Source: Symbiodinium natans (lineage: Eukaryota; Sar; Dinophyceae; Suessiales; Symbiodiniaceae). Taken from it: a stretch of 46,078 nt of DNA. The position numbers and the translations under genes were made by a program. Below the pieces are notes generated by a model. The model saw only the letters and a program-made list of their open reading frames with translations, was not told where the DNA came from and searched no databases. Positions within the stretch are counted from its first letter, which is position 1; every line of letters begins with the position of its first letter. Positions 1 to 9,400 of the stretch are shown here, piece by piece. The stretch lies in the NCBI GenBank assembly GCA_905221605.1, contig CAJNDS010000295.1, positions 126,001 to 172,078 on the forward strand, read 5' to 3'.

Positions 1-35
1 AGCCTAGGGTCCCTCCCCCCCCCCCTCCCTTCTCC

Positions 36-140
36 AGACCGCTTCCTCAAGCACACCCATGCGTGAGGATCGCAACTCCCTGGCCAAGCTGATGATGGCA
101 GTGGACATCCGCATGGAGACGCCTGCGCCGCCTTTTCATT
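36..140 (+). CDS. Unassigned exon-like piece at the window start
   Basis: After a C-rich tract and a CTCCAG acceptor-like site, the frame reads TASSSTPMREDRNSLAKLMM then AVDIRMETPAPP without stops. The composition is exon-like (mixed codons, no heptamers), but I do not recognise the protein and no donor is certain. Nearby 200-450 holds short open frames with nothing recognisable. Confidence 0.25.
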
Positions 141-677
141 GCGGGGCCTGGATCAGGGGATTCAGATTGATGCATGTTCTTTAGCAGGAAAGATCGGCAT
201 CCCACCACCCCTGCAGAAGTGCAACACTTGCGGGCCAAGGAAGGCTACGGTTGGGAACCTGCAGGTCACCCAGGAAAGTATCTTGGCAGCAGGCCCGCGA
301 AGCGTCCATGGCAGCAGGGGTCGTGCATTTGTGTGTCGGTGCCTCGCGTCTGCATGCCTTAGGCAACAACATCAAGAGTGCGGCTGGCGCCACCGCTTCT
401 GAGACTTGCTTGATATGGGCACCTTCAAGAGGGAGAAAGCTGTAAAATCATGAGTTTCCAAGCTTTCATGCTGAGTCAGAGCATGAACCTCCATATGCCC
501 TCCCCAAACCCTAGACCCTACAAGCCCAGAGCAAGCCCCAAGCCTTAAGACGAAGCCCCGCAAACACCCATGTAACCCCCTAAGCCTTAAAGCCCTACAC
601 CCTACACCGCCCTAAGCGCTAAACCCTAAACCAAAAATCCCTGCCCAAAACTCGACATTCACGATGACTTCCGTCAG

Positions 678-752
678 GATCGAAAGCGCTACGCAAAAGA
701 CCTCTTCGCGCTGGTCTCGCCGAGGAATTTGAACCTCTCGAGCAGGCCCTGA
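678..752 (+). CDS. Unassigned exon-like piece
   Basis: A unique-sequence island between telomere-like tracts follows a CGTCAG acceptor-like site. One frame reads SKALRKRPLRAGLAEEFEPL then EQALK, running up to GGGTTTAGGG; another frame reads KRYAKDLFALVSPRN. Which frame is real cannot be decided. It lies where an exon would be expected from the tract/exon alternation seen downstream. Confidence 0.25.
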   Translation, partial: DRKRYAKDLFALVSPRNLNLSSRP

Positions 753-1387
753 AAGGGTTTAGGGGTTTGGGGTTTAGGGTTTAGGGTTTCGGGTTTAGGA
801 TTTTAGGGTTTAGGGCCATGAGAAGAGGTAAAGAGGGAGAGCGGAGCCCCGAAACCTGGAATCCCCGTGCAGAGAGCACTAGAAGACTAAAGCACTAGCA
901 CCCTAAACCTTAAAATCCTAAACCCTACATAAACCCTAAACCCTGAGGCCTCAATACCTGAATTGCCAATCTGATCCAGGCGCTTTGCCGGCCGTGCCTA
1001 TCCATACCCCTCCAACTCGAAGCGCAGCAAGGAGTTCAGGACGTGCTGTTGTTTTCTTTTTTTCGGGTTTCAGGATTTAGGGTTTTGGTTTTGGGTCAGG
1101 GGCTTTGGGGGGGGGGGGGGGGCAGTTTTCAGGTTTCGGCTTTGGGAAACAGCTTTTGGAGGTAAACTCATCTCCGCACATGCCGGACAACCTGCACGGG
1201 AGCGTTGGGTTTCACTCGAGGTCCCAACAGGCTAAAAACCCCCAGGCGCAGCGTTTCTGCGATCGGAGGACTCGCTGGGGAGCCCCCTTGCCCATGCCGG
1301 AGGACAAAGGCCTGGGATGTTTGGATCCAGAAGTGTGAGTGTAGCACGGCAGAAGGTCAGAAAGGTCGAGGTGCCAGATTCTGCTCC

Positions 1388-1492
1388 AGGTTAGCATGTG
1401 GGGGTTTACGACCCCAAAACAAACCCCCAAATAGTAGGATTCCCTGATGATAAGGACCCCCAAATAAGGTACCCCTGATTTCGGAAACTTAT
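1388..1492 (+). mobile_element. Dispersed element family, copy 1
   Basis: It shares CAAATAGTAGGATTCCC, AAGGACCCCC, AAGGTACCCC and GATTTCGGAA in order with 28,989-29,090, and matches 41,467-41,592 in reverse complement. No coding capacity. Probably a short non-autonomous repeat; exact ends are uncertain. Confidence 0.55.
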
Positions 1493-2012
1493 CCTCCGAC
1501 GTGGAGCGCAGGTGCATGAGCACTCATCAACTCGGTCGCAGGCCTGTTTGCTCCTTGCGATGGCGCTTCAACCCTGTACCCTAACCCCCCCCCCCCACCC
1601 CCAAACCCCACACCCTACGCCCTGAACCCTGAAGCTGAACCCCCCCCCCCCTGGGTGCGTGGGCCAGGAAACCTTATGTCCCTCTTAGCGCCGCGCTAAA
1701 TGCTCACTGAGGCGCCTGGGACGGGGGAGGGTTGGTGATAAGGAGTTGGGCCATTGGGTGTGACAATTTGTTGGAGGATCCCTCCTGGGTTCCTCACTCC
1801 CCCACACGTCCCGCAAACTTCCCCACGCAAGAAAGGGTCCCTTGAACCTTGAGCCCCAAGCCATAGATCCCGAGCCCGAAATCCTAAACCCTGAGCCCTA
1901 AACCCTAAACTCGAAAATCCCCCCTCCCCGCCCCCAAAGCCAGCTAAGGAGCTCAACTTAGTTCCCCACCAATTCCCCAGTAAGCAGACCCGAAGAGGGC
2001 CGATGCTTGACT

Positions 2013-2170
2013 GAACCCTAAACCCTAAACCCTACACCCTAAACCCTCAACGCTAAACCCTAAACCCTAAACCCTAAACCCTAAACCCTAAACCCTAAAC
2101 CCTAAACCCTAAACCCTAAACCCTAAACCCTAAACCCTAAACCCTAAACCCTAAACCCCGAACCCCGAAA
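2013..2170. repeat. Telomere-type CCCTAAA tract
   Basis: About 20 heptamers, with single-base variants at the edges; ends about 27 nt before the exon-like piece at 2,197. Confidence 0.95.
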
Positions 2171-2196
2171 CCCTTTCTTTAAGCCCCGCCTGCCAG

Positions 2197-2265
2197 GCCG
2201 GGGTGGCCTTGGCGCTGAGATCCATTGACATGGGCCGCCAAGTGGTTCTTTTGACAGCGCCACCG
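2197..2265 (+). CDS. Isolated exon-like piece, possible D-glutamate-cyclase-like fragment
   Basis: An open stretch after a TGCCAG acceptor reads AGVALALRSIDMGRQVVLLT then APP. This resembles the GA-LALA-L-R-(L)G-x-V-x-L(V)T segment of DUF4392/D-glutamate cyclase proteins, but one exon is too little to be sure. Neighbouring non-repetitive DNA at 2.3-3.4 kb gave no confirming exon. It may belong to an upstream gene that ends before the repeat gene. Confidence 0.22.
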
Positions 2266-3177
2266 GGGGGGTAGCCAAAAAGGGGCTTTTGGGGTGTCGT
2301 TCGGGGTTTATGGGGTCGAGGGTTGTTACCCTAAACCCTAACCCTGAGCCCTGGTTTAGGGGTTCAAGTCTTTGGGGTTGATAGATGCTTGCAAGCCACT
2401 CCAGAGTCTGAATATTTCAGTCGGCTGAGGATCCCTATGAGGGTTGATCGACACTATAGGGTTCCTTTCGCACTACGGAGCCCACCATAACTTAGAGAGC
2501 CATCCTTCGGGGTTCAGGGGGCAGCCTTCCAAGACAGCTTTGTGACGTACGCCCTCGCAGTTCCTGAAGCTAGACAGGGATGAGCAGGAGTTTGGGTGAA
2601 GAAGATGGTGTAAGGAAAATCCAGTGCGCTCACTGTGCGAGCAGCTCCACTTGGCGTCCCCACACATCCCGAGGGCAGCAGGCGAGCAAGCTGCTCCTAT
2701 CAACACTACTCAGATCAAAAGTCAACATGAGCCGTCAACAGCAGGTTTTCTTCTGATCTACATGGAAAGCTTCGGTTTGAGGTTCAGGCTTTCCAGTCTT
2801 ACTAGCCAGCAAGCAGCAATGTCCTTCAAGAGCACAGGGATTTGAGGCAAGTTAAGGTGGGCGTACGGACAGCAGAGACGGCTGTTAGCTCACATGAAGC
2901 AGAGATGCAGCAGCTTCAGATTACATCGTGAGTTGCAGATGCAGCAGGTCAAGCTATGAGCGGTTTGCGCGTGAATGTCTGGGCTTCTTCGCAAAGAGCT
3001 TTAGCCAAGCTCTCACGCCGCAGTTTGATCCACTCGATTGCCGAGTCCCTATCGCATAAAAAAGTGCGGTGACGCAGGTCGTCTGCACAGAGTCAACGGG
3101 CACTCTTCATTTCAGGATGTCTGTATGCGTGCGTGCATACATATACTGATATGTACAGCGCACTCAAGTGTCACTGA

Positions 3178-3221
3178 TATAAAGATGAGTAGATAGACAG
3201 ATCTATCTACTCATCTTTATA
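3178..3221. repeat. Perfect 20-nt inverted repeat
   Basis: TATAAAGATGAGTAGATAGA (3178-3197) is followed after 4 nt by its exact reverse complement (3202-3221). Could form a hairpin; flanked by AT-rich DNA. No gene or duplication is associated. Confidence 0.85.
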
Positions 3222-3415
3222 AACATCAAGTTCTATTTTGTTATATTGTGTTGTACGCTATTATATGATATGTATATATGTGGGGAGATCATGTGCAGAC
3301 AGCTAGACAGGCTGGCTCTGAGGTGCCGCTATCCCTGCGGCCATCCCCAACGTTTTCATCCCTGGGATTCGAGGAGCCCTCCGCCCTAACAAAAACGCCC
3401 TCAAGACCCCCCTAC

Positions 3416-3462
3416 ACCCGAAACCCTAAACCCTAAACCCTAAACCCTAAACCCTAAAACCC
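3416..3462. repeat. Telomere-type CCCTAAA tract
   Basis: About six heptamers. A TTTAGGG tract of opposite orientation starts at 3,538, so the exon-like piece 3477-3530 sits between inverted tracts. Confidence 0.9.
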
Positions 3463-3476
3463 CCCGAAGCCCTTCG

Positions 3477-3530
3477 AAGGGTGGAGACCTCAGGTCGGAC
3501 TACCGCTTCACCTTGAAGCCTGCAGCAGGG
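3477..3530 (+). CDS. Unassigned exon-like piece just upstream of the repeat gene
   Basis: The frame reads KGGDLRSDYRFTLKPAAG between a CCCTAAA tract ending near 3,462 and a TTTAGGG tract starting at about 3,538. The SDYRFTL core looks like the Y.V/I strand of the FN3-like modules but lacks the cysteine. It may be an N-terminal exon of the repeat gene. A further open piece at 3758-3815 (EQLPREEAQGRDACKFQLPQ) is equally unplaced. Confidence 0.3.
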
Positions 3531-3537
3531 GCCTCGG

Positions 3538-3600
3538 GGTTTAGGGTTTAGGGTTTAGGGTTCAGGGTTTTGGGTTCAGGGTTTAGGGGTTCGGGCTTAG
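3538..3600. repeat. Degenerate TTTAGGG tract
   Basis: Heptamers with TTCAGGG and TTTTGGG variants; grades into G/T-rich DNA up to about 3,690. Confidence 0.8.
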
Positions 3601-3823
3601 GGTTGAGAGTGTCAGCTTTTTGGTGTTTGAGGGTCTTAGGGTCTCTGGTTTCTGCTTTTGGGGGGCTTCTTGGGGTTTGCCAGTTTGCAGGGAGAGTTGG
3701 TGGTCGGGCCCTAGCAAAGGGCTTACATCACTTCTCTTCCAACTTTTTTTGAGAGCAGCTCCCGCGTGAGGAAGCGCAGGGCAGGGATGCTTGCAAGTTC
3801 CAACTTCCTCAAGTTAGGTTCAG

Positions 3824-3910
3824 GGTTTAGGGTTTAGGGTTTAGGGTTTAGGGTTTCGGGTTTAGGGTTTAGGGTTTAGGGTGTAGGGTTTAGGGTTTAG
3901 GGTTTAGGGT
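3824..3910. repeat. Telomere-type TTTAGGG tract
   Basis: About 12 heptamers ending 18 nt before R0c exon 3928. Confidence 0.93.
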
Positions 3911-3927
3911 CCTGCCCCTCGCCGCAG

Positions 3928-5896
3928 AAAGTCGTGTCGCTCCGGTTCCAGATCCACCGTGGGCTGCCAAGGACTTGACGCCGCCACAGATCACCGTGGT
4001 CAGCATGCCCCCCTGGCTTTAGTTGCCTTCAAAGCCCTCAAGGCACTCAACCCTAAAAACCCTAAACCCTGAACCCTAAACCCTAAACGAGGCTGAAAGG
4101 GGCAGGCCTCTTCTCCAAGTCCAGACAAGACCTCGCCAGTAGCGCAGTGGGGCGTGTCTCCACCGGCCCATCTGTCCTGCTATGGGATTGCGCAGCCAAC
4201 TTCAGCTGTAGCACTGAACCCTAAACCCTAAACCCTAAACCCTAAACCCTAAACCCTAAACCCTAAACCCTAAACCCTAAACCCTAAACCCTAAACCCTA
4301 AACCCTAAACCCTAAACCCTGAACCTTGAACCCTAAACCCTAAACCCTAAACCCTAAGCCCTAAACCCTAAACCCTAAACCTCTCATGCCAGGTATGGCA
4401 TCACGGAGAATGTCATCCGAGTAACCATCCGCCTGGACGAGTCGGGCACGACGTAAGGATCTCAGAAGCCGCACATCGGGGTTTGGGGTTTAGGTTTAGG
4501 GTTTAGGGTTTTGGGTTTAGGGCTTAGGGTTTAGGGTTTAGGGTTTAGGGTGCACAAGCGCGAAGCAGAGCTGAGGTACTGCCGTGCATATGACAGCGGT
4601 GTCTTCACGCCTTTCTCGCAGGACGGCTTGCTGCTCCTTGAGATGGCAACCCTAAACCCTGATCAAACCCTATTTATACCCCAATTGAACACTCACTAAA
4701 CCCAAATTGAGCCCTAATGAAACCCTAGTTGAACCCTAGTTAAACCCTAATTTGACCCAAATTAAAGCCAAAACCCTTGCAGAGTATTTGAAGACATCCA
4801 AAGCCCTTTTTATTCAGGGCGGCACCGATGTCCCGACCCTGACTGACTGCACGGCCTGCACCTACGAGATCAACACTCTCTCAGGATTCTCGGCTGGGCT
4901 TGTGAGTTTAGGGTTTGGGGTGTAGAGTTTAGAGGTGTCAGAGTTCAGGGTTGAGGGTTTAGGGTCAGGGCTTAGGTTTGGAGGCGTCAGAGTTTAGCGG
5001 CTCGGATCTTTTGAGGGCGTCCAGTTCCTCATCTAGCTCGGAGGGGAGACTTATCCATACAGATGGGGTGGACCAGACTGGCACAAAACGGCAGCTGATG
5101 CGTCAATGTCCATTTCCTCAACTTCGGACATGCGTTGCATGAAGCCTTTAGGCCCATGAAGTAAGGAACCAACTTCGTTGGAAGCTCGGTCTACGACTCT
5201 GTGAAGGGCTTCGCGGAACACGAGGCGAGGGCGGGAGCTTCGGAACCTGCTCTGAACGGGTTTCGGGTATAGCAAATGCTGGGAGTTCAAGGCTTAGGGG
5301 AACCATGCAGACGTAATCCATTCCCACTAATCTTACGAGCAGCAGGGACCTCATAGGCGTGTTTTTTACATTAGGAGGGGATGATTTCGGAGTGGATTGT
5401 CTTGGTAGCGATTTCTGGGGATGCTAGCTTGTATTCCTCGACCCTACAAATAACCCCCCTCTACATACTATATGTACCTCATGTCTTTCTAAGGGTCCCT
5501 CTACTCAGCACTTGCTATATATTTCCCTGCTCGGGTTTAAGAGATATCATCTAGAATATTGTCGCCGAGAGCTTGAACCCACAGCCTTGAACCCACAGCC
5601 CCAAACCCTTAACCCCCCCCCCCCTCTTCCCCAATGTCTTCTCAGTGGCAGGTGGACATCACTGGGCTGCTGGCTAAGACCTTCTACTGGGCCCTGGGCT
5701 TGGTCTTTGACTCCGCTCTTCGGGCAGGGCGGTTTTGGCCTCTGTGCTTGAAGCTTGAGGGCTGAAAGGTTGCAGGTTCAGGGTTGAGGGCTCAGAGAGG
5801 AAGGTGTCTTGCAAAAGGTCTACTGCTACTCGCACGACGATGAGATCCCAACAACCAACGTGGTCACGTCCTCGCAGATGCTGGGCACGGAGCGGA
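3928..5896 (+). CDS. R0 module c exons (partial first super-unit)
   Basis: Exons: 3928-~4004 (AAKDLTPPQITVVSM), 4393-4452 (YGITENVIRVTIRLDESGTT), 4576-~4621 (YCRAYDSGVF), 4818-4901 (CTACTYEINTLSGFSAGL), 5652-5690 (VDITGLLAKTFYW) and 5818-~5896 (VYCYSHDDEIPTTNVV). Phases agree across 4452/4576, where the split codon gives TTYCR. The KDLTPP start and VYCYSHDD strand match module c of R1 to R3, but this copy is the most divergent and has extra cysteines (CTACTY). It may be the first repeat of the array or follow an unrecognised N-terminal region. Donors are GTAAGG, GTGAGT and, at 5691, GC. Confidence 0.7.
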
Positions 5897-6396
5897 GTGT
5901 GGCGCGCTCAGCTGCGAAGATGTCATGTCGGCTTCGCGACGGAGGAGATGTGTGAGGGAAGCTGGCCAGACCCTAAACCTTAAACCAAAACCCTAAACCC
6001 TAAACCCTAAATCCTAGACCCTAAACCCTAAACCCTAAACCCTAAACCCCAGACCCCTTAACCCTAAACCCTAAACCGGATGTTTTAGGGTGAGCGAAGC
6101 TCTCCTGTATTCCCACGGTTCCGCCTGAGGTTCGCACGCTGGACACGACTCCTCCCAGCTTTGGCACTTTCGCGTGTGCTGAAACCCCGGCTACGGAGGA
6201 CTCCTCTCTGCACTTGGGTGCGGTTTAGGGTTTTGGGTCTAGGGTCTTACTTAGGGTTTAGGGTTTAGGGTTGAAGGTAGTTTGCTTCTCTCTCCACGGT
6301 CTCTGCAGCACTCAGGTGCAGAGTACAGCCGTTGGGTGCAGCCAAGAAGCAAATGTCCGCTGGAAACCCTAAACCCAAACCCTAATCCAGCAAACG

Positions 6397-6429
<33 letters not shown>

Positions 6430-9400
6430 AGATCATGTTATATGCTGTATACTATATATTATATACTATATGTTATATACGATCTATTGTATATGATCTA
6501 TTATATATTCTATGAAGCAACCACTGCTAGCCAGGACAGCATCACCGTGACCCTGAGCATGAACGAAGCCGGTCGAGCTTACTGCAAGGCTCAGTTCTCT
6601 TTTCTGTGCTTGCCTAGGGTTTTAGGGGGGGTTTTAGGGGTGTTAGGGTTATAGGGTTTTGGTTTGTAGAGACGTCATGAGATCTTGGCTCGGCCTTGCA
6701 TACCGTTCTCCCGAGCTAGCCCTTAACCCTGAGCTCAACCCTAAACCCTAAAACCCTAAAACCCTCAAACCCTCAAACCCTCAAGCCCTAAAACCCTAAA
6801 ACCCTAACACCCTAAAACCCTAAAACCCTAAAACCCTAAAACCCTAAAACCCTAAAACCCTAAAACCCTAAAACCCTAAAACCCTAAAACCCTCAAACCC
6901 GAAAACCCTCAAACCCTAAAACCCTAAAACCCTAAAACCCTAAAACCCTAAAACCCTAAAACCCTAAAGCCCTAAAGCTTCAAACCCTAAACCCTAAACC
7001 CTAAACCCTAAACCCTAAACCCTAAACCCTAAACCCTAAACCCTAAACCCTAAACCCTAAACCCTAAACCCTAAACTGCCAGAGGTTGTGAACAAAGGCT
7101 TCGACCCGCCCACGCCCAACGCAGTCATCGCCGAAGGCCGGGCCCGATGGCTTCGAGGGGTCCTACTTGTGGGTATAGGGTTTAGGGTTTAGGGTTTAGG
7201 GTTTAGGGTTTAGGGTTTAGGGTTTAGGGTTTAGGGTTTAGGGTTTAGGTAGGGTTCCTACTTGTGTGGTATTCTGTAGGGTTCCCATAAGGGTGTGTAG
7301 GGTTCCGATAATGGTGTATAGAGGGTTCCTATTTGATGGTACATAGGGGTTCCTATTGGGGTATACATTTTTAACATCCTGTCTTAGGACTCGTTTTGGC
7401 TTCGTTTTTCAACATGCTGTCGGTACATCCTGGGAAATTCTCGCTTTTGGAGCGAAAGGCTTCTACATGGACGTGTCCACAACCTCAGCCTTTACCATCA
7501 TCGTGAACCAGATCACGACGGGACTGGGTGCGACCGGCCCTGGGCTCGGTGTCTTACAACTTGAACAAAGGAGTTCGGTAGATTTAGGATGATTTAGGTC
7601 GCTTCTGGGACCCTAAACCCTAAACCCTAGACCCTAAACCCTAAACCCTAAACCCTAAACCCTAAACCCTAAACCCTAAACCCTAAACCCTAAACCCTAA
7701 ACCCTAAACCCCCGAAGTTACCCCATAAAGCATCCAAGAAGCCTAAAGTAGGGATCGGCCGCCTGCCGAGGCCTGGAGCCTCTGAACCGGAAGTGGGACT
7801 ACGACGTCTACTGCTGGGCGCAGGACCCCCTGAAGCCATGACGAAGCAGGGAGTTTAGGGTTTTAGGGTGTAGGGTTTAGGGTGTCGGGTTTAGGGTTTA
7901 AGGTTTCAGGTTCAGGGTTCAGGGTTCAGGGTTTCAGGGTGTAGGGTTTTCTTGGGTTTAGGGTTTAGGGTCTTGGGTTTTTTTGGGTCTATCTGCTTGG
8001 GGTCAGGACGCCGAGGGCTACCCCTACTATGGGCCAAATGGCATGGCTGCAGCCGAGGCGGCTCGGAGAGCAAGGGGGGAGGGAGCTGGCGCGAAAACCC
8101 TCCCCGAAATGTCCTGAGGCCTGCCCGAACAACTTTGTCACCACGCTGGACCTCACCCGACCGAACATGCGCTTCATCATGGCCGAGTCCATCTCCGCCA
8201 GCCAGATCATCATCACTCTGCAGGCTCTTTGAAGCAAGCTGCTAAGTTGTGCTGGGTCCTGCTCAGCTGTGACGCCAGGTGGACGAGGGCGCGATGGTGC
8301 CGGACTTGGGTGCTGGAACACGAGAGCGCACGAGCGGGGAGGGGAGAAACCGGTGCACGCTGATGCCTTGCGTTTCTTTGCTGGCCTGTCTGCTCCCTCC
8401 GGCTCCGACGAATCAGTATGCATCTTCCAAGATTCTCCCATCCTTGTTGCCCAGGTGTGGTGCGCAGCTTGGGCGGCCGATCCAGGTAGTGGGCCCAGGG
8501 GCCTTCGCCCGTGCATGCAAATTCGACACTCAAGCGGGGCTGGAGTCGTGGGAAGATTAGCCTTCGGAAGGCAGCTGCTGGGCAGTGAAGCGCATCTTGC
8601 CAAACGCCAGGATTGACGTCGCTGAACTACGACACTCTGATCAAGAGCCAGCAGAGCAACTGCCACGACAGCAAAGGCGGGACATGCGTGTTTAGGGACC
8701 CCTTATAGGCCCCCAAGTAGTTCTGGGAGCCAAGAGTTGATCCATCTCTTTGAATCCGACACTGCCGAAACCCGAAGCCCGGGGTGGTAAACCCAGAAGC
8801 CCTAAACCCTAAACCCTAAACCCTAAACCCTAAACCCTAAACCCTAAACCCTAAACCCTAAACCCTAAACCCTAAACCCTAAACCCAGAAGCCCTATGCC
8901 CCTAGAAGCCCCTGAAGCCCTGCAAAGCCTATGAGCGGCAGGCCGCCAATGTGGCACCTTCTGGATCTACGACACTTGGCTGGGCACGGACAAGCGTGAG
9001 TATGACTTGGGATGCTCCCCCCTTATACTAAGAGTCCTTAATGGGGATTCTAGTAGGGGGTACTAGAATCCCAAATAAGGACTGCTAGTATAAGGGGGAA
9101 CATCCCAAAGTATGACAATAGAAGCAGATTTAATTGTACTGGGTAGTAGAAACTCCGCGTACAGAATACAGAGTAGATAGTCAATACTCAAGTCATAAGT
9201 CAACAGTATTTATGTCAATAGTACTGGCAATGGCCACAGTCATACTGCCACCAAACCATGTAAACGTAGATCTTTGTGTAGCTTTGGCGTATCTGAGCAT
9301 GCAGTAGACGTCAGAACTTAAATAGATCTCATATTTCCTGATTTCCCATCTGTGAACAAAGTGAGGTGGTTTGACCAGGTGGCTGATCGGTCGAGACTGG

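Noticed and set aside
2013-2170. True chromosome end
   Set aside because: The tract is internal, similar tracts of both orientations recur to the end of the window, and exons lie on both sides of most of them.
7989-8666. 225-codon open frame on the - strand
   Set aside because: It lies antisense to well-supported R1a exons (8119-8223, 8279-8296, 8455-8485, 8611-8676). Its length reflects GC-rich antisense of coding DNA, and its protein resembles nothing I know.
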